This document shows, in pieces, positions 39,393 to 49,987 of a stretch of DNA of 64,000 nt (position 1 is the stretch's first letter; every line of letters starts with the position of its first letter). The notes below the pieces were generated by a model that saw only the letters and a list, made by a program, of their open reading frames with translations, had not been told where the DNA came from and did not search any database. The stretch is taken from positions 62,001 to 126,000 of the forward strand of contig JAFREQ010000062.1 in the NCBI GenBank assembly GCA_025331565.1, given 5' to 3'. Origin of the DNA: Holacanthus passer (Eukaryota > Chordata > Actinopteri > Pomacanthidae). The position numbers were made by a program, and so were the translations under genes.

Positions 39393-41611
39393 GCTCACTC
39401 TGTTTGATGACAGACCCTCAGTCTTTTTGTCTTAATCAGAAGGTTGAAGCTAATAACTGGCTCTGACCTGGTACAGAGGGGATAAAACATTAGATGGGTT
39501 TGATTCAGCAGCGACTGTCCAATCAATCATTACACAGCTAAAGTACGATCTGACTGTGTCGCGTTTTTTCTCCTTCAGAGAACAAAAACATCGCTTTAAT
39601 CTTTAATCAGTTTTTCAGTCGCTCAGCTCAGATGAATTCTCCTTCACAAATTTAACATCTCATCCTCTGAACTGCTGCCTTCAATTTGTGCTTTTCCCTG
39701 TTTGTCTTGTCACAACCGGCCATTGGCCACGACAAAGAAGTACATTTAAATAATGATTTTATAAAGTAAATGAAAAGCTAAGTGCATTTAAAGTAGACAC
39801 AGTGTGTGTAATCAGTAGAATCAGTAGTGTAAGTGTGTGCATGAGTGGAAGAACGTGGTGGTGTAGTGTTGTAAAGTGCAACACAGAGCAAAGCAAAGCA
39901 AGAAAGAGAGACTGAGCTCCAGAGGGATTTTTAAAGCCTCTGACACACCGGGCCCAGGTGTACCAGATCTGCTCATTAAATCAGGTCTCCCCCACTCTGC
40001 AGCTCAGCCTCTGCCCCGCCCACCTGCAGGACCTGCAAACATGGTCAGCAGGTCAGAGGGTCGTCACAGGAAACGAGGCCGAAGCTGAAGCTGATGAAGC
40101 TGGTTTTGTGGATTGTTCTGTTTTTGCTGTGCAGTCATGAAGAGACCTGGTGAGTGTTACTGGCTCATGACAGCAGATTATAGACCGAACGATCAGTTTG
40201 TTTGTCGTTGGTTCCATTTATCAAAGTCAAAAATGATCAAAGTCAAAAATGTGGTCTTTGCTGGTAAAAATTTTAGTCGTGTTTCTCTTCCTGCACAGTT
40301 TAATCCTCATCATCCACATGAAGCTGCCTGAACATCAACTCAAAAACAATGATCCACACTTTTCCTTAAACACCTCCTCTAATCTCTTCTCCTCCTATTC
40401 TCTCTCATTCCTCCTCCTCTCCTTTCGTTTTGTTTCCTCCTTTGACCTCTGACCCCGACAGGAAGAGGAAGAGGACACAATGGCTCTAAAATAACACTTC
40501 CTCCATCCTGCCTCCAAACCAAAATTAACACCAGACCTGAACAACAAATCTCCCACTGCTCACTTCCTCATTTACTGAGTTTTTCCTCCCCTTCCCATCG
40601 CTTTCAACACTGACTTCTCAGAAACACTTTCATTTTGATGACTGCAAACACTTTTAATGCAACTGCAAGGCTGAAATTCAACGTCTCTGCAGGTGAAATA
40701 GATGCATTCACCTTCGTCTCATCACTTATTTTCATATGAGCCTTATTGATTTTTTAAAACTCCCCAAGATGGAACTGAAAAGTGCCAAAATAGTTTCCAA
40801 ATCCAAAGACTCTTATTTAAAATGTTTATTTCATTACAAGATCTTTTGTGTTTATCACCATGTTTTACTTTATTTCTGTCAGTTAAGTTGACTTTGCAGA
40901 CAAGTAACTGCTGAACTGTGGGAACAGCGACGTGCTACAACAAAGTTCAGACGATAAAACAGGTCGTGAACAAGGAAACTTTGAGACTCAAGATTAAATA
41001 AACAAGTGGTTCCTGTAAAGTTGAGTCGACGTCACAGGTTGTAAATGTCACTGGGTGGTGTCCTTCTGACACCGTTTGATTTCAAAAACTTTAGTAGGTT
41101 TGAGATGTAAAATGATTCAATAAATTGCAATAAAAATGAGAAAAATGAGAAAAATGAGAAAAATAAACATAATTTGTGCAGATTTGTCTTGTGAGCCCAC
41201 AGAGTCTCAGTCGAGCTCCAGGGTGGAAATCACTGCTTTAGGCTACGATCAGCTCAAATAATACAACTGATAAAATAACAATAATGACAAACATTTGCTA
41301 ATTGAACTGAGACTGAAGAACACAACCACTGAATCCCTTCATTGCAAAGGAGATCTGTTGGGTAGATTAAAAGTTTAACCGTGAAGTCGGCATGTCAACT
41401 TCAACTGATGCTTCTAACAGACAGTTAGTCGAACAGTTTGACTAAACTGCCTGGCTTGTTCTTCTGACTGCTCATGTTACTTGACTTCTTTTCAGCAGGT
41501 TCAGACCTCAGCATTTACCTTGGTGAGTACAACCTTATCAGCGCTGTTAGGAAAGCAGGTTGCAGGTATCCAAGCTGTCACATCAGTGCGTTTCTTAAAC
41601 TGTTTTGACCT

Positions 41612-41651
<40 letters not shown>

Positions 41652-42342
41652 ACGTTTGTTATTGCACTGGAGGTCTCAGAATTTTTCTTTCTCATTGGTT
41701 TTGTTCCAGTTTGTGTGTGTGTGTTTCCAAATCTTCTAAATCTTCAGGGAGGCCCCCTCTTCCAAGCAGGCCCAGCTGAGAGTGATTAGTTTATTACATA
41801 ACACACACACACACACACACACACACAGCTTATGACAGAACAGGGAGTGTATGATGAGGTACACTCCATGAACTCTGGCCCAATACTGAACATGAACATG
41901 TGAACATGGACTCAGTCTTTATAAGAAGCCCTGCGTGAGTGTGTGTGTGAGTGTGTGTGTTGACAGTCGACACACAGCTGGCCAGACCGTGTGTGTGTGT
42001 GTACACACTGGGTTGTATATACCATCATTCCATCAGGAAGGATTTCTCTCTTCGGGACAATAAAGTCTGTCTCTCTGTGGCTGAATGTGGACACCGTCTG
42101 GACGACGGGCTCTGACATGTGGAGCCCTTCTTCTTCTTCTTGTCTGTGAAATACGTTTGTTCTCTCTCTCTCTGCTGGAATAACATTTAGTTTACTGATG
42201 CCAGCCAGTGGGGATTGTGGGTAATGAAGTCCTTGTAATTAGATCAGATAAACCTCTTGGGACAATTTTAGAGTCTTTCCACAATCGTCTGAACAATAAC
42301 TTTTCTTCTGCTCCATTTATTCCTACTTCGCCCCTTTGTTTT

Positions 42343-42389
<47 letters not shown>

Positions 42390-42572
42390 AAAGAAAGTGA
42401 CGAGACAACAGGAAGAGAAAGTAAATAAATGAAAGAGAGAAGGACAGAGAGGTTTACTAAAAAAACAGACAACGGAGCAAAGTTCTCTGGAATGAAAAAA
42501 AAACATTAAGTGGAAAATATGGAGAGGGGAGATGAGATTAGCTCAACTCACTGGCAAAGCATGCCAGATATG

Positions 42573-42628
<56 letters not shown>

Positions 42629-43302
42629 CTGCCTAAGCTGCCTCTTTACTGGAAAGCTTGTGCTCAGTCAAAGGGGGGTTTGGTGTCCAGCTGCCCACAT
42701 TTTGCTGTTTGCCTTCATGAGGCCAGGTCTCTTGAATCATGTGTTAGATAATAATCTCAGATATCAGGCACTCTCAGGCCACCTTTGGCTGTAGCTGCTG
42801 TTTTTTGAGGCTCTATTTCATATTTATTTTTGTTATTCCAAAAGATTTTTAATAATCTGCCTCCAATTTGCAAAAGAAGTGTCACCAAGTGAAACTACTG
42901 ATGTTAATCTGAGTTTACAGCAGAGTTAAAGTGGTGAGCTGCTGCAGCAGACAGCTGTGTTCTGCTGCAGGTTTTATTAGTTTATGATCATGATTAACTT
43001 TTGCAAATGACTCAACGTGTAAACAGGGATGAAACGAGAACTAACCTTCAGGCTTAATGAAACATGACACAGGTAGGTGCATGTCAGCATCTAAAAACTG
43101 TCAGTGTTGATGTGTCGGGCCGACGTGAGCTGGACACACAACAAACACACGGGTTCTGTTGAAACGTGCTCTTTTGATGGCATGTGGGACGTTTGGTGTT
43201 CAAGCTTAGTCTGAGTGAAGTACTCACATAACGGCGTAGCTTTTTCTCTGGAGGTGATTTTCTCAGCCAGCCTTCACACACCACCTCCTCTGCTCCGCTC
43301 AT
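30726..43302 (-). CDS. gab1: GAB1: GRB2-associated binding protein 1, complete CDS
   Basis: Thirteen minus-strand exons join in phase to 775 residues: 43228-43302, 38357-38485, 37799-37964, 36976-37168, 35633-36288, 34651-34733, 34450-34559, 33991-34286, 33824-33895, 32435-32531, 31579-31708, 31191-31325, 30726-30911 (TAG). Residues 5-115 are the PH domain (GWLRKSPPEKKLRRY, AWKRRWFVLRSGRLSGEPDV). PI3K p85 sites: YVPM at Y456 and Y488, YVAM at Y654. The Met-binding stretch QVPPPAHMGFRNSP (515-528) and GRB2 SH3 motif PPPIHRNLKP (556-565) follow. C-terminal SHP2-type sites are VEYLDLDL (Y699) and VDYVVVD (Y745). Family role: docking scaffold downstream of MET, EGFR and cytokine receptors. The Met-binding sequence and YLDLDL identify GAB1 rather than GAB2. 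It is longer than human GAB1 (about 694), largely through the Pro/Ser-rich 656-bp exon. Confidence 0.95.
31370..31572 (+). repeat. Purine-rich (GGAA/GAAA) tract in gab1 intron
   Basis: About 200 bases of nearly pure A/G on the + strand ending in AAGG iterations directly before an exon boundary at 31579. It makes a spurious Lys/Glu/Arg open frame. Confidence 0.85.
31714..31773. repeat. gab1: (CA)n microsatellite at a gab1 splice acceptor
   Basis: A pure CA run (GT on the coding strand) ends within a few bases of the acceptor of the 31579-31708 exon, so it replaces the normal polypyrimidine tract with GT repeats. Confidence 0.9.
35400..35570 (+). repeat. Dispersed teleost repeat, third copy
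   Basis: Contains GCATAAAGACTGGAAACAGA, 'gacaaaactcacccaccagc' and 'acctttaaagctcc', matching the 2100 and 4270 family; this copy extends further 3'. It lies in a gab1 intron. Confidence 0.65.
38486..43227. repeat. gab1: gab1 intron 1, microsatellite-rich
   Basis: The first intron (about 4.7 kb) carries many dinucleotide runs: GT at 38763-38788, CA at 38855-38903, GT at 39034-39075 and 39181-39236, GT at 39361-39389, GT at 41612-41649, CA at 41800-41827, CA at 42343-42388 and GT at 42575-42627. A retroelement-like tail 'ctcttcgggacaataaagtc' lies near 42050. No other gene is supported inside it. Confidence 0.85.
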
Positions 43303-43802
43303 CCTGAACACAACAAGCTTCCAATCAATCAACTGGGCTTCAATCAGCTGATCAGGCCTCCAATCAGGTGTCAAAGCAGACAGACCTCCAGTGAGTCAAT
43401 TAGGATTCTCAGCACTCAGTCAGACTCAACCAATCAAATCAAATCACAGAGTCACATCATGAAGCCTTTCAGCCAGGCTTCGATCAGGTGTGAAACTGAT
43501 CAGTCAGACTTCCAGTCTCTCCACCAGGCTTCCACACAGACTGCAAATCAGTCCCCGATCCTCCAACTGATCCAATGATCTTTAACTCAGTAGACTCCAA
43601 ATTATTTGACAGGTCTCCAGCCGGTCCTTCAGTCTCTGAGCTGCTGCAGCTGGAATCAATCAACTCAGGTCTGTTGGATTATTGATCCGAGTCTCCTGCA
43701 GTTTCCATCCACACATGAAGGAGCTGCTCCTCGATCCACGGCTGAGTCACACCTCCTTCTCAGAGGGTTTCTAACTACTTCCCAGCAGTCACTCTTCCCT
43801 CC

Positions 43803-43846
<44 letters not shown>

Positions 43847-44550
43847 TGGTCGTGCGATAACCAAACACAATGCCTCAGCTTGGACATTCCTTCTCTCCTC
43901 TCCTCCCACTTTTCCCTCCTCCTCCCTCCTCCTGCAACAGGAAACTCCCCCTGTGGATGTGTGTGGATGTGTGTGGATGTGTGATAGAGACACTGTGTTC
44001 TCCACAAATTTCTATTTATCTATTGAACAGGTTGCTTCAAAAATATAATCAGTTACTTATTACATATTGCTTATTGAAAAAGTAATTCCATTACTTTGAT
44101 AATTACTCAACAGCAAAAGTTATTAGCTTTTGTTTCCAAGCCTCCACACACATCTCAGCTTGTGTTTTTAAAGGCAAACTAAAATAAAAAATACACTTTC
44201 AAAGTATATATGACTTTATACTTTACCTGTCAACTAACTAATATTTCTTCTTTATACTCTCCTTGCATTTTAACACATTTATAGTTCCCATTTCTCAGCA
44301 ATATTGTTTTATTATTTATTCTGCTGTTATTTATTGGTCAGGCAAATGTGAAAGAACACAAGGTAAAGTGGAGCAATAACAACTGTTGGAACAGCACTGA
44401 TCAGAATGTGAGTCTTTAATATCCCACACAGGTGTGATGAGAAAGTGACGACTCTTCTGTCAGGATAAATGACTCAACTTATGATGGATGATTACATCGA
44501 ATGATTCTGACTTCACTCTGTGAGGCAGGTCAGGAAGTGAGACATCCTGA
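43303..44550. promoter_or_regulatory. gab1: gab1 5' leader and upstream region
   Basis: Upstream of the gab1 start, on its minus strand. It holds a (CT)n run at 43806-43850 that reads as GA repeats on the gab1 strand, and a purine-rich stretch to about 43940. Such GA tracts are common near vertebrate first exons. No TATA box or transcription start can be fixed from sequence alone. Confidence 0.35.
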
Positions 44551-45199
44551 GGCACATGTAGAGATAAATGCCGACACCTGGTGGCCCTTTTGAGTACTAC
44601 AAGTATGACCTGCAATTGTCATTAGAAAAGAACAAACCAGTAATTGATCAAATCTTTAAAATGGTGCAATAAAGTGACACAAAGACAGAAAACATGATGC
44701 TTTAGAGGATGTGATAAGTGGATATAGATAATGGATGAATGGATGGAAGTTGCTTTGCCTCAGTGATTTCAAAAAATAAATCTACATCTACACTTAACTC
44801 TGCTGTTGATCTGCTCATTTGCATGACAGTCCAACACCTGATGTTTTGATCTGCATGATCACATTTGAATGAAATATTTCAGACGGCCGCTCTGGCTAAA
44901 TCCCTTTCTTTGATTTGAATACGCACCAGTCATCAGTGAAAGGAGTTTGAATTGTCTCCGCTGTTCATCTTAATGGACACATGAAGTGACTTACATTTGC
45001 ATTGGTGTATTATAGAATTGGATACTTTCATCAATGTCAACTCAGATACTAAATAAATCATTAATTGATTTGCACAACATGTTTGATTTTAGGTTCACAG
45101 TCAGACTTTAGCTGGTGACTAATTATTTTTTACTGGTCTAAATGAATGAATGAATTTGCTTCTGCCTCGGTCTGAGCAGATGTTAATACCTGCAGCGCA

Positions 45200-45427
45200 G
45201 CTTGTGCTCTGGTCTCCTCGGAAAAAGAGAACATTTGCCTACAGAAATTAACCGTGTAAAAAGTATCACAAAGCCTGGATTGGTTTTGCAACGTGCAAAA
45301 GTCGAATACGCCCACAAACACGCTCATGTGTTAATTTACTGTATGTTTGGATCAGATATCAGTTCTGAGCCGTCACTGACTCTGAAACGCAGCCGAAGGA
45401 AGGTCAGAAATAAATTCTACTAACAAG
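45200..45427 (+). promoter_or_regulatory. Promoter and leader exon of GPCR-A
   Basis: The block with 'acatttgcctacagaaatta' followed by 'gtgtaaaaagtatca' is shared with GPCR-B (48420-48460, where it reads 'agtataaaatatca', a TATA-like box) and with GPCR-D. A donor follows at 45428 ('ctaacaag' then GTGGGT), pairing with the acceptor at 46070 just before the start codon. Confidence 0.5.
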
Positions 45428-46072
45428 GTGGGTGTGCTTTAAGATTATCACGGCATGTTCTGGTTCTTAATGTTCAGGACTGAAACTAACACTTATTTTC
45501 ATTATTGATGAATCGTTTTGTCTATAAAGTGTAAAATGTCAATCACAACTTCTAAAAGTTCAAGACTACATCTTCAAATGTCTTGTTTTGTTCAATCAAA
45601 ACTCCAAAACCCAAAGACATTTGTTCAACAGCGATATAAACCTGAAATCCTCTCATTTGAGGAGCTGGAATCAGAGAATGTTGATCATGTTTTCACTTTT
45701 CTTGAAAAGTAACTGAAACAATTAATCGATTATCAGATCAGTTGCAGATTCATTTTCTGTTGATTATCTAATCCAGTAGTGAACGAGTTGTTTCAGCTCT
45801 ATTAAAGTGCTGATACTTTCACCGACTGTCCTTCACCTCTACAATCATGACTTTCTTGTTGAGCAGGCTGTGAAACTGCACTGGATGTTTAGTTGAAGTT
45901 GCACTTTACCCACCGACCTCACACAGAGAGTTTTTCAGTTCTGACCTACATCAATGAAACTTTACAGTCTAAAGCAACTCTCAGTCAAGTTTGACATAAT
46001 TTCATTATTACTTTTGTTTTTCTCTCCATCTTTCTCTCTTTTTCACTCTATCCCTGCTCCTTTCCCACAGAT

Positions 46073-47008
46073 ATGTCAGTCAACTCCTCTTCCTCCTCTA
46101 ATTCTTCTCTTCCTCCTTCTTCCCTCTCCTCCTCCACCAACATGTATTCTGTCTTGTACAACTGCTTCAATTCCACAGTTGGTGCTTTCAGTATCACCAC
46201 CTTCTCCATCACCAACATCCTCATCTTCCTCCCTCTCTGCATCTTCATCCTCTACCTGGGTCACCAACGATGGCGGCAACAGCACTCTGGTACAGCGATG
46301 AATCACTCCGACTTCTTTACCTTCAACACAGTCATCTCAGAGCTGATGAGTGTCTCAGGGTCCATCCTCACCTGTTGTGGTGTCCACACTGATCTCCCAC
46401 AAATGATGGCGGTGGGTATCTACCTTTTCACGATCAATCATTTTGGACAGATGTATTTTCACATCCTGACCTGTGTGGAGCACTACCTGGCTGTTGTTCA
46501 CCCCATCACCTACATGAACCTCAGGACGGCGAATGGAATCAGAATCAGAAATATCACCATTGGCTGTGTTTGGCTGCTGTGCTTTGCAGGGGCCAGTGTC
46601 ATGTTCATATTAGACCAAGTTCCCATGATCATAATGTCAATTTGTATGACAGCCTTCACCTTAACTGTCATCTCTTTCTGCAGCCTGTCTGTTCTCTGTG
46701 TTCTGATTCGTCCAGGGCCAGGGGAAGGGGGTGGGGGCAGACGGAAGATTGACCAATCAAAGCTGAGGGCTTTCTACACCATCATGGTCATACTGGGAGT
46801 GCTGTTCGTCAGGTTTGGGGGGAATATGTTGACCACTGCTCTGTCTACCTCACCAGAGATGAAGGAGACTGGAAAGTGTAGTGTGTGGCTGTTTTTATTC
46901 TGGTTCAATCTGCCCATCAGTCTGGTGTTACCTCTGCTGTTTCTACAGAGAGCAGGAAAACTCCTGTGTTGGAAGAACAACAAGGAATCAGGACAAGGAG
47001 CAGATTAG
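46073..47008 (+). CDS. GPCR-A: orphan class A-like receptor of teleost cluster
   Basis: A single coding exon of 311 residues; ATG follows the splice acceptor CTTTCCCACAG plus two bases. The N-terminus is Ser/Asn-rich with several N-glycosylation sequons. Seven hydrophobic segments are visible. TM3 ends TCVEHYLAVVHPITY, with EHY (136-138) in place of the family's ERY. The third loop carries RPGPGEGGGGRRK. TM7 reads NLPISLVLPLLFL with no NPxxY, and TM6 lacks CWxP. The tail is short (LLCWKNNKESGQGAD). The protein closely resembles GPCR-C and GPCR-D, and more distantly B. Poly(A) signal AATAAA at 47105-47110. Ligand unknown; an odorant or metabolite receptor role is only a guess. Confidence 0.85.
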   Translation: MSVNSSSSSNSSLPPSSLSSSTNMYSVLYNCFNSTVGAFSITTFSITNILIFLPLCIFILYLGHQRWRQQHSGTAMNHSDFFTFNTVISELMSVSGSILTCCGVHTDLPQMMAVGIYLFTINHFGQMYFHILTCVEHYLAVVHPITYMNLRTANGIRIRNITIGCVWLLCFAGASVMFILDQVPMIIMSICMTAFTLTVISFCSLSVLCVLIRPGPGEGGGGRRKIDQSKLRAFYTIMVILGVLFVRFGGNMLTTALSTSPEMKETGKCSVWLFLFWFNLPISLVLPLLFLQRAGKLLCWKNNKESGQGAD

Positions 47009-47018
47009 ATTAGATTAC

Positions 47019-48400
47019 AGTATCTAAGAATAGGAAACAGGTACTGACAGAGCAAAACCCTGCATCAGTTTCGTAACAAGTGGGTGAAATTTTTAGGAGA
47101 AGCCAATAAAGCTACCAGAGAAAAATCAAGGCAATTCTATTTTAATGGACATTTTAATCAGTCCGAGATAAAAGACTATGATTTTGCAGAGCTATTTTTG
47201 CACTTGTAGGAGTAGTGATCAGGCAAGATTTTCTTTATTTCATATTAGACAACCAAAATGTGGCAACATCAGTCCTGCAATTTAGAAAGTGGTCATAATC
47301 CTCTCATGACCTTTGGACTAAACATGCCTCCACTCAATTCAATTCAGTTTTATTCATATAGCACCAAGGCACTTTTTGTGTAGAGCCAGTCCAAACTGCA
47401 CTCTTTGTAATAAGAAGAAGCCCTCAAACCTCAGAGTTCACAGCAACATCCACATGACAAAAAGTCTCTCTAAGCTATCGACAACAAATGAGGACGATAC
47501 AGCTCTTGGTGACAGGCGTGTTGGCAGCGCAAGGATTCAAGCCAGCCAAAACTCAACGGCAGTCATACAATTCAAAATGATGTAAAATGACAACAAAATT
47601 CACTCCACACAGAAAAATGAATCCTCTTGCTGTGAGATGTGAATGAGCATATAGACCAAGAACATGAAAGAAACCAATGCTCTATTATACACAGGTGTTA
47701 TGTGTAATTCCTCCAATAAGATAATTTGCAGTTGCCTGTAGTGCAGCAACAGAATATTTTCCAGTGCACAGAAAAGAGGTTTACAATGTCCTTTAAGTGG
47801 AACTGTCTGATGGGAGAGACACATATAAAAACTCAATACAACAATACCCATACTACCAAACTATTTAATAGGTCAGAGACAGATGTAATGAGTCCCAATA
47901 CACAGTATGTCAAACGCAGTAAGCAAAAAATACCAGGATGTCCGACTGCATCCATATTCTGACCCACAATTCTCTGGACACCAGAAGATACGCCACATGG
48001 ACTGAGGCGCCAAGAGAACACAGACAGACGACAGAGCATTGAAGTGTGAGACAGGTTTTTTCTGACTTGTGTGTAATTACCATTGAATTTTGGACGGATG
48101 TTTGAGCCAGAAGGTCAGAGTTCAATGTTTATACTGATGGTGTTTGTAAATGCTAGAAATGAGAACTTTTGGTATCAGTGTCCTTTCATTAAAAAACATG
48201 GCTGACTTTATACCTTTTGTGTGACTCTATCTGAGTTAATGTTTACGATGAAATATCTGTTTGTGGATGGCACGCAGTCTGGTTCCACAGAACACAGCCC
48301 TGGTTCCAGACGATGCTGATCATTGTTGTTTCCAATAAACAAAATGCAAACGAGCTGCTGCTACGTTCTGGATCCGACCCTGAAGTCCGACCTGCCTGTG
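47019..48400. other. Intergenic region between GPCR-A and GPCR-B
   Basis: Contains a dispersed repeat-like segment from about 47335 ('ttcagttttattcatatagc'), a common start of fish interspersed repeats. No gene is supported. Confidence 0.45.
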
Positions 48401-48419
48401 GAAGGAAAACCTGAACGGG

Positions 48420-48595
48420 ACATTTGCCTACTGACATTAACAGTATAAAATATCAATACAGCAAAAGCCTTCAATAGCTTTGTGACATGCAACGACCAAA
48501 CACACGCCCTCATACACGAGCATTTCCATATACTGAGAGGAGACACCAGAGCTCTGCCGTCCAGTTTGGAGACACAACAGACAGAGGAGAGACGG
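48420..48595 (+). promoter_or_regulatory. Promoter and leader exon of GPCR-B
   Basis: A TATA-like TATAAAATATC at about 48445 lies in a block shared with GPCR-A and D upstream regions ('acatttgcctactgacatta'). A donor GTGAGT at 48596 follows 'gaggagagacg', pairing with the acceptor CTTCTTCATAG at 49081. Confidence 0.5.
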
Positions 48596-48803
48596 TGAGT
48601 GTCTATGTTTTACACTATTATTGCTTCTTTGGGTCAATACACACTTGTTTGTTCATAATTTGGCAGCAGTAAAAACTGTGTCTCATGACCAAGAGCCATT
48701 TACGTTCGTTCTGAGCTGCATGTGACAAAGTTTTGTTTACTAAGGTTGGTTTTTCTGACCGCTTAGTAATATCGCTCTCAGATTATTAGGGTTCAAACAC
48801 AAA

Positions 48804-49004
48804 ATGGGAAGAACTCTTGTGAACCATTGTGTTTGTACTGGTTTGTTATTGTTATTATCAACAGTATTATTTTCTGATGCCGCAGCTCAAATGGCTGGAA
48901 CGAGCTGGAAACACGAAACTCGGCCAATAACTAGAAGTGATGTGCACGAGCTTTCCAAGAAACATCATCGACCCAAATGCACCAAATTCAAACCCATGAA
49001 CTGA
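48804..49004 (+). other. Small ORF with signal-peptide-like start, in GPCR-B intron
   Basis: A 66-codon frame opens with MGRTLVNHCVCTGLLLLLST, continues VLFSDAAAQ, and ends with a basic His/Lys-rich part (HELSKKHHRPKCTKFKPMN). It lies inside the leader intron of GPCR-B. It has the shape of a small secreted peptide precursor, but length alone allows chance. No homologue is recognised. Confidence 0.2.
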
Positions 49005-49090
49005 ACCTTGAGACAATATTCATTGTCATTTTCTATTTTTGTCTCCTCCCTCTTCCTCTCCTCCTCCTCATCTTCTTCATAGAAACAGCC

Positions 49091-49987
49091 ATGTCGTCCA
49101 ACTCCTCGTTATCCACTAACTCCTCCTTTGATCCTGACTGCTTTAACAGCAGAGATGTCTTTTTAGGCTTCGTAACCTTCTCCGTCACCAACATCCTCCT
49201 CCTCCTCCCTCTCTGTTGCCTAATCATTTACCTGGGACTCAAACGATGGCAGAAACAGCGCTCAGCTTCCACGGCAGCATCAGTGAGTCACTCGGACGTG
49301 TTCACCTACCACATGGTTGCCCTGGAGATGATTGGCGTCTTTGGATGTGCTTTCTTCTGTTTGGGCTTCTTCTTTAATGTGTCATGGTTGTTGATGGTCA
49401 GTTCGTACCTTCACTCAGCCTCATCATATGGACAGATGTTCCTTCACATCGTCACCTGTGTGGAGCGTTACCTGGCTGTTGTTCATCCAATCACCTACAT
49501 GGGCCTGAAGACGAGGGGCGGGGTCAGAATCAGAAATATCACCATCGGGTTCATTTGGCTGTTGTTTGTCGGATCAGTTGGTTTAATTTCAGTTACAGCT
49601 CAAACCGTGACCCCACTTCTTTGTCTGTCAGTTTTCTGTATTCTGGCGGTCTCTTTCTGCAGCCTGTCTGTTCTCTGCGCTCTGATTCGTCCAGGGCCAG
49701 GGGAAGGAGGCGGGGACAAGGAGAGGGTCAACCAATCAAAGATGAGGGCATTTCACACCATCATGGCCATAATGGGAGCTCTGTTGTTCAGGTTTGGGGG
49801 ATATCTGCTTGTTCTTGCCATTTACTCTTCCCCAGCATTTAGTCTGCAGTTCAGGTGTGTGATGCTTATGTCGACCGCCTGGTTCAGTCTGCCCAGCAGT
49901 CTGGTTCTGCCTCTGCTGTTTCTGCACAGGACAGGAAACTTACTGTGTTGGAAGAACAGCAATAAATCAGGACAAGAATCAGAGTAG
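49091..49987 (+). CDS. GPCR-B: divergent orphan receptor of the cluster
   Basis: A single coding exon of 298 residues. The start MSSNSSLSTNSSFDPD is chosen because it follows the acceptor TTCATAG, in the same position as in the sister genes; an in-frame ATG further upstream (48977) lies in the intron. Seven hydrophobic segments; TM3 ends TCVERYLAVVHPITYMGLKT with canonical-like ERY. Shared family marks are RPGPGEGGGDKERVNQSKMR in loop 3, SLPSSLVLPLLFLHRTG in TM7 and LLCWKNSNKSGQESE at the tail. It is clearly the outlier of the four, lacking the long Ser-rich N-terminus, so it probably split first. Confidence 0.85.
   Translation: MSSNSSLSTNSSFDPDCFNSRDVFLGFVTFSVTNILLLLPLCCLIIYLGLKRWQKQRSASTAASVSHSDVFTYHMVALEMIGVFGCAFFCLGFFFNVSWLLMVSSYLHSASSYGQMFLHIVTCVERYLAVVHPITYMGLKTRGGVRIRNITIGFIWLLFVGSVGLISVTAQTVTPLLCLSVFCILAVSFCSLSVLCALIRPGPGEGGGDKERVNQSKMRAFHTIMAIMGALLFRFGGYLLVLAIYSSPAFSLQFRCVMLMSTAWFSLPSSLVLPLLFLHRTGNLLCWKNSNKSGQESE

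Larger units (their letters stand above)
44560..47018. repeat. Inverted duplication, left arm
   Basis: This stretch matches the reverse complement of 57068-59528 nearly base for base across the non-coding upstream part. For example 'cagatgttaatacctgcagc' and 'gcaacgtgcaaaagtcgaat' occur in both. It contains GPCR-A and its 5' region. Homology starts around 'atgccgacacctggtgg' (44566) and stops just after the GPCR stop codon. Confidence 0.85.

Noticed and set aside
30726..43302. GAB2 or GAB3 identity
   Set aside because: The QVPPPAHMGFR Met-binding motif, DKQVEYLDLDL and VDYVVVD endings match GAB1 as I know it, not GAB2 or GAB3.
45130..45423. Two overlapping frames conserved with 58670-58963
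   Set aside because: They are conserved only because they lie in the two duplicated arms; one covers the GPCR leader/promoter, and no coding signature is seen.
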